Shown piece after piece: positions 34,601-42,821 of a stretch of DNA of 64,000 nt. This DNA is from Bacteroidetes bacterium 47-18 (GTDB taxonomy: Bacteria; Bacteroidota; Bacteroidia; Chitinophagales; Chitinophagaceae): contig MKSF01000033.1 of the NCBI GenBank assembly GCA_001897155.1, forward strand, positions 62,001 to 126,000, read 5' to 3'. The stretch's first letter is position 1. The number at the start of each line of letters is the position of its first letter. A program made the position numbers and the translations under genes. The notes beneath the pieces were generated by a model, which made no database searches, was not told the DNA's origin, and saw only the letters and a program-made list of their open reading frames with translations.

Positions 34601-35104
34601 TGCCAGGATCATCACCAGGCCTGCAAACCAGGGAAGGTATTTCCTGTTCCGGCGGAGATCGACCGCATTGGTAAAAGGCACATGGGCCAGTTGCGCGGTC
34701 TTCTGCCCGATGCCGGCTTCCAGGAGGCTCATATCGGCGGCTGTTACCGCGGCCTGTCCCCTGAGCTGTATCACATTCAGTATCTTGTCGTCTACTTCCT
34801 TAAAATGTTGCCCGATGATCACTGCAGCCTGCTCATGAGTAATGCGCTTACCTATTTTCTGCATCCGGAAGAGCGGCGTTATGACATAACGAACCAGCCC
34901 CCAGACACCCGCAGCCGCCAGCAGGATCACAAGGGGAAGCTTTACCGCAACGGGAAAGTATAAGTAATATTCTCCCATAGCGGTGACCAGGAACAGTATC
35001 AACCCGATAATAAGGAACAGCAAGGCTCCTTTCAATAGCTGGTTGAAATAATATTTCCTGATGAACAGGTCTAATTTATCAATTAAGTCCTCGTACAATT
35101 TCAT
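31661..35104 (-). CDS. DUF4175-family membrane protein with long coiled coil
   Basis: An 1147-residue protein. Two or three N-terminal TM segments (~22-45, 50-70, 155-172) precede a periplasmic beta region (~190-470). A Gln/Glu/Lys-rich coiled coil spans ~480-900, and a Gly/Ser/Gln low-complexity stretch (~935-1010) follows. A second Gln/Arg-rich helix and a conserved C-terminus (LKPYYKKVNDNYLQKVK) end the protein. Layout and length fit DUF4175. Function is unknown; a mechanical or scaffolding envelope role is inferred from shape only. It lies 31 bp after a lipoprotein gene and directly abuts rnhB. Confidence 0.9.
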   Translation of the reverse strand: MKLYEDLIDKLDLFIRKYYFNQLLKGALLFLIIGLILFLVTAMGEYYLYFPVAVKLPLVILLAAAGVWGLVRYVITPLFRMQKIGKRITHEQAAVIIGQHFKEVDDKILNVIQLRGQAAVTAADMSLLEAGIGQKTAQLAHVPFTNAVDLRRNRKYLPWFAGLVMILAVVGWWMPQLLKDSTSRLLQPATAFEPPAPFTFRVDAPALRATLWQPHDIVVRLEGDKLPEAVYIHIDGEALLMTPLGDHTFRYTIARVNNTHSFYFSTVGYQSESYRLVVDFLPVIDAVEVVLRYPRHTGKATETLMVFSDLQVPEGTIITWKIQAQHTHNITVLMDSVQVLQTEQKGGAWSWEKQVLDQAAFRVLIQGEQARLTDTFAYTISVIKDNLPVLEVQTRRDTVIGDQMVFTGLASDDYGLQSLTFHYEVIDASGKVVTQKSARLPVGSPLTAQISHYFDAGVIDRLPDQNIRMYIQACDNDIVNGGKCVRSAYVYLKEKGAAGAREEQNALEQNAERLQETLDASRKQQQSMQKDMQDLKNKMLDARTMDWQQEQQLEAMVREQEQLKKQMEAVRKRLEEQQKQTAQMEMSPSLMEKQEEVKKQLNQIIDKELQEQLQRLQELRQQKDPQQAFEKMQQMEQQNKLFQMNMERVQELIKQLELQLAMELAAQKIDEFVAKEQDILEKTERGDLSGELKKEQEQVRKDFEKMVQEVTKDLNAKEQQAKKESAAGAEMKEDAADVSEHMEESGESLDKKDQEGARRQQQQSISKMQQMSKKMKEKAGGMDMEQLDLDIKATRQLLSNLLRFSFDQEKLIEKVKVTPVHSNSFVDLNKEQARLAANARMIRDSLFSLSKRVFQIAATVNKETTELELNIQQSLKFLQDRQTSLAQVRQQHAMTNANSLALILNELLENLMGEMQSSGEQSGGSGGSPGGKSKGKSGEGGEGAGDQLKDIITKQQQLGKGMQQGQGRQGQGGQTGQGTQGSGGSGNNGQGSSGGGGNNGPDGEYGDAKELARMAREQAQLRQQLNQLNSILNSKGIKGVGKQMTDLQHLMDKNETDLVNRRLTRELLLRQQEIMTRLLEAEKAVREQEQDDKRKGNTAKETERPVPPDLKDYMKQQQVLFEQYKTQAPVLKPYYKKVNDNYLQKVK

Positions 35105-35135
35105 AATGCGCTATACCTGCTTGTCCGTTGTGCTG

Positions 35136-35624
35136 TCAGGGTTCTGAATATATCGGGCCTACGATCACCGTATCGCTCCTGTTTCCGTCATAATCCTGTA
35201 TATAGATCCCCAGGTGCATCGTATCCAGCCCGCTGCTGTGCAGGGAGTCCTGCCTGGGATAAAAGAAATAATAAGGCATATCCAGCATCATGGCAGCTTT
35301 AATGCCGCCGTTCTTCTGGAAATAATTGGATTCTACCATAGGCATCGGGAATACATGGCGCAGGCTGGAGGTATCTCCTTCCCTCAGCACCAGCACCACG
35401 ATAGACGTATCAATACCCGCGTCCCTCTTGGCAATATTGCCGTCACCGTCCGTAAAGTTGAATTTCAAACTCAGCACGGAAGCAGTATCCATATACCGGA
35501 TAACGTCCGTATTCTGGCTGATGAGCGATAAATACGGTATTTTGCTGTAGGTGCTCTCGCCCGTTTTCTTACAGGAAGCAACCATGATCAGCATCAGCCA
35601 GCCTAAAAACTTTATACTTCTCAT
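35136..35624 (-). CDS. Small lipoprotein upstream of DUF4175
   Basis: A 162-residue lipoprotein: MRSIKFLGWLMLIMVASC (lipobox VASC, Cys ~18). A beta-rich domain follows (LSLISQNTDVIRYMDTASVLSLKFNFTDGDGNIAKRDAGID … GIYIQDYDGNRSDTVIVGPI). The FxDGDGNI and DYDGNRSDT motifs look like the edges of an Ig-like fold, common in Bacteroidota lipoproteins. It is probably in one transcript with DUF4175 and rnhB. Confidence 0.78.
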   Translation of the reverse strand: MRSIKFLGWLMLIMVASCKKTGESTYSKIPYLSLISQNTDVIRYMDTASVLSLKFNFTDGDGNIAKRDAGIDTSIVVLVLREGDTSSLRHVFPMPMVESNYFQKNGGIKAAMMLDMPYYFFYPRQDSLHSSGLDTMHLGIYIQDYDGNRSDTVIVGPIYSEP

Positions 35625-35650
35625 TTGAAATTTTTAACAGGTTTAAAATC

Positions 35651-35658
35651 TACCTTTG
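35651..35658 (+). promoter_or_regulatory. -7 element (TACCTTTG) for the LuxE-like gene
   Basis: TAnnTTTG match 56 nt before the ATG at 35715. Confidence 0.45.
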
Positions 35659-35714
35659 CATCCGTCATTTTTTTATGCCCTCCTTTGTAAGGCTGCAAAA
35701 TCCAAATTTAATAA

Positions 35715-36716
35715 ATGTATCGGAATTTAGACATTATTATTTCAACAACGGGATGGTATGATCATATCCGGACACAGGATTTTGACCAGGCAGCACTTGC
35801 CGTATTTAACCACCAGTACCGGAACAACACTCTGTACAGGTCCTATTGCGACCTGATCCACACGGTACCTGAAAAGGTTCTGGGCATCCGTGATATCCCG
35901 TTCCTGCCCATACATTTTTTCAAGACCCATACCGTTGTTACAGGCAGCCCACGGCATTTTGACGCGGTCTTCGAAAGCAGCGGTACCACGCAGACCGTTA
36001 ACAGCAAACATTATATACCATCCCTCCCCCTGTACCTGGACACCTGCCTGAAAGGGTTCGAGGCCCGCTTCGGCCCTGCGGGGTCGTACGTGTTCCTCTG
36101 CCTGCTGCCTTCTTATTTAGAACGTAAAAATTCCTCTTTAGTATATATGGCGCAGCATTTAATTGACTGCAGCCGGCAGCCGGAGAGCGGATTCTACCTC
36201 TATGACCTGGAGCGGCTATGCCAGACCATCACCACCTTAAAGGCAGCAAACCGGAAGATTATACTCCTGGGAGTAACCTTTGCGCTGATCGATTTCGCGG
36301 AACAATTCCCCATGGACCTGCAGGATGTGATCATCATAGAGACCGGCGGTATGAAAGGCAAAAAGGAGGAGTGGACGCGCAGACAGGTGCACGATTACCT
36401 GAAGCAGCAGTGGCAGGTACCGCATATCTGCTCGGAGTACGGCATGACAGAACTGTCATCCCAGGCTTACAGCACCGGCGGGGAACGCTTCCATCCCATT
36501 GCCACCATGAAGGCGCTGGTCAGGGATGAGTATGACCCGCTGCTGACAGCTTCGGCAGGACGGGGCCCCCTGAATATCATAGATCTTTCCAATATATATT
36601 CCTGCAGCTTTATTGCTACGGAAGACATCGGCATTGTGCACAACGACGGTACGTTTGAAGTTCTGGGACGCCTGGACGCCTCGGCGCTGCGCGGCTGTAG
36701 TCTGATGACAATATAA
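35715..36716 (+). CDS. LuxE-like acyl-protein synthetase/acyltransferase
   Basis: A 333-residue protein resembling the LuxE/adenylate-forming superfamily: IPFLPIHFFKTHTVVTG (~55-70), then the Ser/Thr-rich nucleotide loop FESSGTTQTVNSKHYI (~82-97). IIETGGMKGKKEEWTR (~208) and SEYGMTELSSQAY (~238) are further nucleotide-binding elements, and ATEDIG…VLGRLDASALRGCS forms the C-terminal part. It should activate a fatty acid as acyl-AMP; the acceptor is unknown. Coded just upstream of the lipid A genes, so an envelope or acyl-carrier substrate is conceivable. No lux genes nearby. Confidence 0.8.
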   Translation: MYRNLDIIISTTGWYDHIRTQDFDQAALAVFNHQYRNNTLYRSYCDLIHTVPEKVLGIRDIPFLPIHFFKTHTVVTGSPRHFDAVFESSGTTQTVNSKHYIPSLPLYLDTCLKGFEARFGPAGSYVFLCLLPSYLERKNSSLVYMAQHLIDCSRQPESGFYLYDLERLCQTITTLKAANRKIILLGVTFALIDFAEQFPMDLQDVIIIETGGMKGKKEEWTRRQVHDYLKQQWQVPHICSEYGMTELSSQAYSTGGERFHPIATMKALVRDEYDPLLTASAGRGPLNIIDLSNIYSCSFIATEDIGIVHNDGTFEVLGRLDASALRGCSLMTI

Positions 36717-36742
36717 ATAGCTTGAATTCACATAAATATTAG

Positions 36743-36750
36743 TAATTTTG
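36743..36750 (+). promoter_or_regulatory. -7 element (TAATTTTG) for the lipid A module
   Basis: TAnnTTTG match 83 nt upstream of the lpxC/fabZ start. Confidence 0.4.
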
Positions 36751-36833
36751 TTGGTCTAATTATTAAAAAATAAAACTATTTTTATCTGACAGTTGAGCAT
36801 TTAGCCCCACTTGAATACAAAAAGACACTAACA

Positions 36834-38243
36834 ATGATGAATGAATTTCAACATACGCTACGGGACGTTGTAGAAATAAAAGGCGTAGGTTTACATACCG
36901 GTGTGACGACCAATTTAACACTGAAACCTGCAGATACGGACTTTGGCATCAGGTTTAAAAGAACAGACGTTGAGGGGCAACCAATCATAAAAGCGGACGT
37001 AGACTATGTATCTGATACATCCCGGGGCACAACACTGGAGCTGAAAGGCGTAAAGGTGCACACTATAGAGCATTTAATGGCCGCCCTGGTGGGCTCAGGC
37101 GTAGATAACGCTCTGATAGAAATGGACGCGCCGGAAGTGCCTATCCTGGACGGCAGTTCCATTGGATTTATCGAAGCTATTGAAAAAGCAGGACTTAAAG
37201 AGCAGGATGTAAAGAAGATCTACATAGATATTGATACTAACCTGGAGTATTTTGACGACAGCAAGAATGTTAATATCATGGCGGTACCGGCCAAAGAGTT
37301 CCAGGTGACCACGATGATAGATTTCAATTCACCGGTACTGGGCACTCAGCACGCCACGCTGCGCAGCCTGTCCGAATTCAAATCCGAAATAGCGCCCGCC
37401 AGGACCTTCTGCTTCCTGCACGAGCTGCAGGCGCTGGTAGACAATAACCTCATCAAAGGCGGCGACCTGAGCAACGCTATCGTAGTGGTGGACAGGGCTA
37501 TAGAAGCAGAAGAGCTGCAGCAACTGTCCAAAATATTCAACAAGCCCAACGTGGAGGTAAAAAGCGAAGGCATCCTGAACAATGTGGACCTGCATTACCC
37601 CAATGAGCAGGCCAGGCATAAGCTGCTGGATATTGTAGGCGACCTGGCCCTGACCGGCTACACTATCAACGCGCATATCATCACCAGCAGGCCCGGACAC
37701 GCCGCCAATATAGCTTTCGCCAAAAAGATCAAGCAATATATCAAGCAGAATAAAGCCATTGCCGTGCCCAGGTACGATCCTAACGTACCGCCGGTACATG
37801 ATATACATTATATAGAAAAGGCCTTACCGCACAAATATCCCTTCCTGCTGGTAGACAAGATCATCGAAGTATCCGATAATTATATCGTGGGCATCAAGAA
37901 CGTGACCCGGAATGAAGAGTTCTTCCAGGGCCATTTCCCCGGCAACCCGGTAATGCCCGGCGTGCTGCAGATAGAGAGCATGGCGCAGGTGGGCGGCATC
38001 CTGGCGCTGAAGAAATACCCGGATCCGGAAAAGTACAATACCTATTTCCTGAAAATAGATAAGGTAAAGTTCCGCCAGAATGTGCTGCCCGGCGACACGC
38101 TGATCCTGAAGCTGGAGCTGCTGAGCCCGATCCGCAGGGGCATATGCGAGATGAAAGGCACTGCATACGTGGGTAACCGGATCGTAACGGAGGCGGAGCT
38201 GGTCGCCCAGCTCGTGCCTAAAGAGTCGGAAAACAAACAATAA
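36834..38243 (+). CDS. lpxC/fabZ: Bifunctional UDP-3-O-acyl-GlcNAc deacetylase / hydroxyacyl-ACP dehydratase
   Basis: A 469-residue fusion typical of Bacteroidota. LpxC part ~1-305: HTIEHLMAAL (zinc ligand H80) and YPNEQARHKLLDIVGDLALTG (~255-275, second His and Asp ligands). FabZ part ~320-469: ALPHKYPFLLVDKI with the hot-dog catalytic His, and GHFPGNPVMPGVLQIE. It commits UDP-3-O-acyl-GlcNAc to lipid A synthesis and dehydrates 3-hydroxyacyl-ACP, both drawing on the same hydroxyacyl-ACP pool. It is followed by lpxA after 46 bp. Confidence 0.96.
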   Translation: MMNEFQHTLRDVVEIKGVGLHTGVTTNLTLKPADTDFGIRFKRTDVEGQPIIKADVDYVSDTSRGTTLELKGVKVHTIEHLMAALVGSGVDNALIEMDAPEVPILDGSSIGFIEAIEKAGLKEQDVKKIYIDIDTNLEYFDDSKNVNIMAVPAKEFQVTTMIDFNSPVLGTQHATLRSLSEFKSEIAPARTFCFLHELQALVDNNLIKGGDLSNAIVVVDRAIEAEELQQLSKIFNKPNVEVKSEGILNNVDLHYPNEQARHKLLDIVGDLALTGYTINAHIITSRPGHAANIAFAKKIKQYIKQNKAIAVPRYDPNVPPVHDIHYIEKALPHKYPFLLVDKIIEVSDNYIVGIKNVTRNEEFFQGHFPGNPVMPGVLQIESMAQVGGILALKKYPDPEKYNTYFLKIDKVKFRQNVLPGDTLILKLELLSPIRRGICEMKGTAYVGNRIVTEAELVAQLVPKESENKQ

Positions 38244-38289
38244 AAAATAATAAAACCAACAGGCTTTACGTTCAGAGCCTAAAATTTAT

Positions 38290-39087
38290 ATGATACATCC
38301 TCTTACTTACGTTCACCCGGAAGCCAAAGTTGCAGATAATGTTACCATTTCCCCGTTCAGCGTCATTCATAAAAATGTCGAGATAGGAGAAGGTACCTGG
38401 ATCGCATCCAATGTAACGATCATGGAAGGAGCCCGGATAGGTAAAAACTGCAAGATATTTCCCGGTGCCGTGATCTCTGCCGTCCCCCAGGACCTGAAGT
38501 ACAACGGCGAAGACACCAGCGTGATCATAGGGGACGGATGTACCATCAGGGAATATGTGACCATCAACAGGGGCACCAGCGACAAGGAAGTCACCCGCAT
38601 CGGCAAGAACTGCCTGATCATGGCCTACTGCCATATCGCGCATGACTGCATCATCGGTGATAACTGTGTATTCTCCAACGCCACCACCCTGGCGGGTCAT
38701 ATAGAGATAGGCAATAATGTGATCCTGGCCGGCCTGGTAGCCGTGCAGCAGTTCAGCAGGATCGGCTCGCATGCCTTTGTGACCGGCGGCTCCCTGGTAA
38801 GGAAGGACGTACCGCCTTATACCAAGGCCGCACGCGAACCGCTCTCCTATGTGGGCGTCAATTCCGTGGGCCTGAAAAGAAGAGGCTTTCATATAGATAC
38901 CATCAACCATATACAGGACATCTACCGCATCCTGTTCGTCAAAGGCTACAATACCTCCAAAGCGCTCAGCATCATCGAAGCGGAGATACCCGTAAGCGAG
39001 GAACGGGACGAGATCGTGGACTTTATCCGGAAATCCACCCGCGGCATCATGAAAGGCTTTACCAGGAAAATCCTGGTGGACGAATAA
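38290..39087 (+). CDS. lpxA: UDP-N-acetylglucosamine acyltransferase LpxA
   Basis: A 265-residue left-handed beta-helix protein with many hexapeptide repeats (~1-185: VADNVT, IGEGTW, IGKNCK …). The catalytic His is in HIAHDC (H118), and the C-terminal helical domain starts near GLKRRGF. It performs the first lipid A step, 3-O-acylation of UDP-GlcNAc. Full length. It follows lpxC/fabZ and is 9 bp before an ABC ATPase gene. Confidence 0.96.
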   Translation: MIHPLTYVHPEAKVADNVTISPFSVIHKNVEIGEGTWIASNVTIMEGARIGKNCKIFPGAVISAVPQDLKYNGEDTSVIIGDGCTIREYVTINRGTSDKEVTRIGKNCLIMAYCHIAHDCIIGDNCVFSNATTLAGHIEIGNNVILAGLVAVQQFSRIGSHAFVTGGSLVRKDVPPYTKAAREPLSYVGVNSVGLKRRGFHIDTINHIQDIYRILFVKGYNTSKALSIIEAEIPVSEERDEIVDFIRKSTRGIMKGFTRKILVDE

Positions 39088-39096
39088 TCATACGGC

Positions 39097-39738
39097 ATGA
39101 TCACGCTTGACAACATCTCCAAACGCTTCGAAAACAGCTGGATCTTTAAGAACATTTCCTACAGCTTTGCTGACGGCAGCCGCTATGCTGTACTGGGCAA
39201 TAACGGTTCAGGTAAGTCTACCCTGCTGCGCTGCATCGCGGGCATCCATGCCGTGAATAAAGGCAGCATCACCTATACCATCAACGGCCAGCCGGTCGCT
39301 CCCGAAAATTTTTACCCGCATTACAGCTTTTGCGCGCCGGGTATGGATATCATAGAGGAAATGACGCTGGAAGAGTTCCTGAAGTTCCATTTCTCCTTTA
39401 AACCCGCCCTGCCGGGCTATACGGTGACCGATGTGATCCGGGAGATAGAGCTGAAGCATTTTGCCGGGCAGCAGATCCGCAATTTCAGCTCCGGTATGAA
39501 GCAAAGGGTGAAGTTAGGACAAGCACTGTTTAGCCATACACCCATTGTCTTCCTGGACGAGCCCTGCACCAACCTGGATAAAAAAGGTATAGACCTCTAC
39601 CAGCACCTGCTGGCGCTTACCACTACGGCCGAACGGACCATCATCATCGCTTCCAACGATCCCAGGGAATACCCCGCCGCCGATCATATCCTGGATATGA
39701 ATACTTTATCGCACAGTGATAAGCTGACGGTGGGGTAA
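39097..39738 (+). CDS. ABC transporter ATP-binding protein
   Basis: A 213-residue ATPase. Walker A GNNGSGKS is at 34-41, Q-loop region ~70-80, signature NFSSGMKQRVKLGQAL (~127-142) and Walker B IVFLDEPCTNLD (~148-159). The switch His is not obvious (the usual position reads ASNDPRE), which is odd. No permease is adjacent. In Bacteroidota a small ABC ATPase often follows lpxA; the substrate is unknown. Confidence 0.88.
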   Translation: MITLDNISKRFENSWIFKNISYSFADGSRYAVLGNNGSGKSTLLRCIAGIHAVNKGSITYTINGQPVAPENFYPHYSFCAPGMDIIEEMTLEEFLKFHFSFKPALPGYTVTDVIREIELKHFAGQQIRNFSSGMKQRVKLGQALFSHTPIVFLDEPCTNLDKKGIDLYQHLLALTTTAERTIIIASNDPREYPAADHILDMNTLSHSDKLTVG

Positions 39739-39952
39739 AGCATTTTATTGTTTCTTTCTTTTGTTACGCTACCTATGGCTGGTAATTTTCATACATTTTA
39801 TACTTTTTTGTTATAAATTAGCTATTGAATATTGTCCATATAAAACACTATTCTATCGGAATTAAACATTTACAAGTGCTTATAAATCATGCCAATTTTT
39901 AAGTTGGATGCTATTTTACACTACCTGCAAAAACAAAAAGACAGCATTATAA

Positions 39953-40528
39953 ATGACATTCAGGAGGACAATCGTGAAACAAATTATTTTCATAACGACA
40001 CTTTTTTTATTCGTTTCCTGTGGACAAGGTTCGGATACACGAAAACAACAAAATAATTACGGACAAACTGATACAAATAGCCAATCAGTAAACACGACAG
40101 CAACAAAAATTGATAAGGACAATACTCCTGATGAGATTGCATTGACATTCATTAATTCTTATGTTGATAACTGCAATAAAATGCAAACATCAATGGACAT
40201 TATTGAGTGGGTTCATTCAAACAACCTGGCAACAAACCGCTTTAAGACCGAAGTAAAAACGATAATCGAAGAAGCCTATAAAGAAGATCCAGAACTGGGA
40301 CTTGGCTTTGACCCGATATTTGATGGTCAGGACTTTCCTGACAGAGGGTTTGAACTGGAGGCATTTGATAGCAAAACAAATTTCATAGTAGTTAAAGGCA
40401 AAAATTGGGCTGACTTTAAGTTGACTATTAAAGTGATTTCAGAAGATAATAGATGGCTTGTTGATGGTTGTGGAATTATAAATATCCCGGAAGACAAACA
40501 AAGTAAAAGATGGAACGGCTCCAATTAG
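39953..40528 (+). CDS. AT-rich lipoprotein of unknown function
   Basis: A 191-residue lipoprotein: hydrophobic signal IIFITTLFLFVSC (Cys ~23). A Gln/Asn/Thr-rich linker (~25-58) and a compact domain (DNTPDEIALTFINSYVDNCNKM … DEDNRWLVDGCGIINIPEDK) follow. The last part resembles the DUF3828-type pattern, uncertain. Codon use is distinctly AT-rich against the preceding lipid A genes, marking the start of an accessory stretch. Confidence 0.65.
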   Translation: MTFRRTIVKQIIFITTLFLFVSCGQGSDTRKQQNNYGQTDTNSQSVNTTATKIDKDNTPDEIALTFINSYVDNCNKMQTSMDIIEWVHSNNLATNRFKTEVKTIIEEAYKEDPELGLGFDPIFDGQDFPDRGFELEAFDSKTNFIVVKGKNWADFKLTIKVISEDNRWLVDGCGIINIPEDKQSKRWNGSN

Positions 40529-40674
40529 CCATTTGTGCACAGGCTTAGCATTTCATATCTCTTCATTAAACCTTTGTTTTAAATCCCACTCCCTCTACAC
40601 CAAGCAGCGAACCCTTAGCAGTCACGGTATTGGAACAGCCTTATTATTTAATTTGACTATACCAGCAGCTAAAG

Positions 40675-40813
40675 CCACACTATAATGTGATTTTTACAAT
40701 TTTGTACTGTATTTCCGAAAATACCAATATCAAAATCACACTATAATATGATTTTTAGTTCACATTAGAAAAAAAATCTTATCTTTGGCCTTGAAATCAC
40801 ATTATAATGTTAG
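40675..40813 (+). promoter_or_regulatory. Three hipB-type operators spaced exactly 61 bp
   Basis: ATCACAnTATAATnTGAT-like sites at 40675-40691 (left two bases CC), 40735-40752 (best) and 40796-40813 (right arm weaker, overlapping the hipB ATG). The central TATAAT begins at 40681, 40742 and 40803. A -7 element TATCTTTG lies at 40780-40787 between sites 2 and 3. They are probably bound by the HipB product for autorepression. Confidence 0.65.
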
Positions 40814-41016
40814 TCAAGACTCTCGGTGCAGCCATAAAAAACAGGCGGAAGGAATTGAGTATAACGCAACCTCACTTAGCCGAACTGGCAAAAGTGAGCA
40901 CAAACACCCTGTATAAATTAGAACGGGGCCAGGGCAACCCTTCGTTAGATGTGCTGAACAAATTAACGGAAGTGTTGGGAATGGAGCTCACACTGCAAGT
41001 AAAAAAGAAACATTAA
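40807..41016 (+). CDS. hipB: HipB-like antitoxin (Y4mF-type XRE)
   Basis: A 69-residue XRE protein. LGAAIKNRRKELSITQPHLAELAKVSTNTLYKLERG covers the helix-turn-helix (~6-41), followed by NPSLDVLNKLTEVLGMELTLQV. Short length and this ending match Y4mF/HipB antitoxins. The ATG overlaps the third operator. First gene of a hipB-hipS-hipT order; 4 bp to hipS. Expected to bind operators and, with HipS/HipT, repress the operon. Confidence 0.85.
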   Translation: MLVKTLGAAIKNRRKELSITQPHLAELAKVSTNTLYKLERGQGNPSLDVLNKLTEVLGMELTLQVKKKH

Positions 41017-41020
41017 GTAA

Positions 41021-41350
41021 ATGAGAACAATGGAAATATACCGCAACGGAATCTTAGCAGGAATGCTGACAGAAGCAAATCGTCAGCATTATGTTTTCCG
41101 GTATGATGACAAATATTTTAACGATGCAAGCAAACCAGGGATCAGCTTAACACTACCCAAAACACAAAAAGAATACAGCAGCAAATTTTTGTTCCCATTT
41201 TTTTTCAATATGCTGAGTGAAGGAGTCAACCGGAAATTACAAAGCACACAATTGAAAATAGACGAAGAAGATAATTTCGGCTTACTGGCAGCAACAGCAC
41301 AATATGATACAATTGGAGCAATAACCGTGAAACCAATAGAGGCCAGATGA
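41021..41350 (+). CDS. hipS: HipS-like protein (free HipA N-subdomain 1)
   Basis: A 109-residue protein corresponding to the N-terminal subdomain of HipA (MEIYRNGILAGMLTEA … YVFRYDDKYF … PGISLTLPK … FLFPFFFNMLSEG…). In the enteropathogenic E. coli HipBST system this piece is a separate protein, HipS, that neutralises HipT. Length (~105 residues there) and gene order agree. Its stop overlaps the hipT start by 4 bp (ATGA), arguing for a functional split and against a broken hipA. Confidence 0.82.
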   Translation: MRTMEIYRNGILAGMLTEANRQHYVFRYDDKYFNDASKPGISLTLPKTQKEYSSKFLFPFFFNMLSEGVNRKLQSTQLKIDEEDNFGLLAATAQYDTIGAITVKPIEAR

Positions 41351-42354
41351 GCTTAGATACATTAAAATATTGTCCGGGAACATTGGCTAAGGGGTTTGCT
41401 ACTTACAGCCCAAGTTGCTTACGGCATTTGTTTAACGGTAAAAAGGTAAGTCATATCTTACCTTATGAACAACCCCAACAAAGTGAAGAAGTTACGGAGC
41501 AGTTCATGGAAAACCGTAAACGCATATCCATATCAGGTGTGCAGGAAAAACTAAGTTTTTTATTGGAGAAAAATATATTACGATTAACAAGGGAAGGGGA
41601 ACATGGAACATATATACTCAAGCCGATACCAAGAGATCTGAAAAAGATTGACCAGATTCCTGCCAATGAACATTTGACAATGCAAATAGCCAAACAAGTA
41701 TATGGACTGAATACGGCTGAAAACGCTATGATTTTTTTTAAGGATGGTTCACCCGCCTATATCACCAAACGATTTGACGTGAAAGAAAATGGAAGTAAAT
41801 GGGGCATAGAGGATTTTGCAACACTGGCCGGGAAAACAAAAGACAATGCAGGTTCAAATTTCAAATATGAATACAGCTATGAAGAAGCAGGATGGTTGAT
41901 ACAACAATTTGTTCCGGCCTGGCGCATAGAAATAGAAAAGTATTTTTCTTTAGTTGCTTTCAATTTCCTGTTTTCAAACGGAGATGCTCATTTAAAGAAT
42001 TTTTCCTTGCTTGAATCATCCAGTGGAGATTACCTGCTAAGCCCAGCCTATGATCTTGTAAATACAAAACTGCATGTGGATGATACGGATTTTGCATTGG
42101 ACAGAGGACTGTTTGCAGACGATTATAAAAGTGAACAATACAAGAAAAGCGGACATCCTTCCAAAGCCGATTTTACGGAATTTGCCAGGAGAATTGGAAT
42201 TGCAGAGCACCGGGTTGATAAACTATTGAACCCGTTTTTAGAAAAGAAGCCTTTTGTGGAAACATTGGTCAGCCATTCATTCTTGACCGAGGCCAACAAA
42301 AGAGGATACCTGCTAATGTATAACACAAAAAGAAATCATTTAATAGCTCAATGA
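41347..42354 (+). CDS. hipT: HipT-like serine/threonine kinase toxin
   Basis: A 335-residue HipA-fold kinase lacking N-subdomain 1. The regulatory/P-loop motif S61-I-S63-G-V-Q-E-K matches the SxS autophosphorylation site of HipT. The catalytic loop N211-G-D-x-H-x-K-N218 (D213) is intact, followed by the metal-binding PAYDLVNT. All key residues look active. The E. coli enzyme phosphorylates TrpS; the target here is unknown. It is the same size as I recall for E. coli HipT. Confidence 0.85.
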   Translation: MSLDTLKYCPGTLAKGFATYSPSCLRHLFNGKKVSHILPYEQPQQSEEVTEQFMENRKRISISGVQEKLSFLLEKNILRLTREGEHGTYILKPIPRDLKKIDQIPANEHLTMQIAKQVYGLNTAENAMIFFKDGSPAYITKRFDVKENGSKWGIEDFATLAGKTKDNAGSNFKYEYSYEEAGWLIQQFVPAWRIEIEKYFSLVAFNFLFSNGDAHLKNFSLLESSSGDYLLSPAYDLVNTKLHVDDTDFALDRGLFADDYKSEQYKKSGHPSKADFTEFARRIGIAEHRVDKLLNPFLEKKPFVETLVSHSFLTEANKRGYLLMYNTKRNHLIAQ

Positions 42355-42797
42355 GGTGGCAACCTGAAGATTACCGCTATAACGTTACAATTCCCAAAAG
42401 TTCATGATTGTGAATTTACTTCCCTATGCCACTTTACCTGAATCAAAAATATGCACTTGACATATTAGCAGTGCCGGACTTTTTTAATTAAAAATGAAGA
42501 CAGCAATCACCCTGCTGTTGAAAAACATTGTTCGGGATTTCAGTGATTATAAAATTTTGAACCTTTTCTCCAAAAGAATAAAAGCAAACATCTTAGATAT
42601 CCTTAAAGAGGTAGCTGCCTCCCAATCATATTGAGATGCGCGCTTAATATCAAGATTAAGGCCAAATCTGTTTAAGCTATCCAATATGCTTATCAACGGG
42701 TTTTTATTTTTTTAACTGTATTGGTAGATTTTCCAATTCGCAGCCGCTTTTTTCATAAATTAGCAATTGTGAAACATTTAGTTACACGTTTTTCATT
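42355..42797. other. 443-bp gap after hipT
   Basis: Mostly AT-rich DNA without repeats of the dispersed family. A 46-codon frame (42494-42634) is listed separately; otherwise nothing recognised. It ends in the promoter area of the 42822 gene. Confidence 0.4.
42494..42634 (+). CDS. Possible small ORF (46 codons)
   Basis: ATG at 42494 preceded by an A-rich stretch; the product is MKTAITLLLKNIVRDF… ending ILKEVAASQSY. It is helix-forming and basic. It could be a relic of a longer gene. Very weak support. Confidence 0.2.
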   Translation: MKTAITLLLKNIVRDFSDYKILNLFSKRIKANILDILKEVAASQSY

Positions 42798-42821
42798 ATG
42801 CATAACTTTCCACTCCAACAT

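Noticed and set aside
41021-42354. hipS and hipT interpreted as a broken hipA
   Set aside because: The split falls at the known HipS/HipT boundary, with a 4-bp ATGA overlap and the hipB-S-T order, fitting a functional tripartite system.
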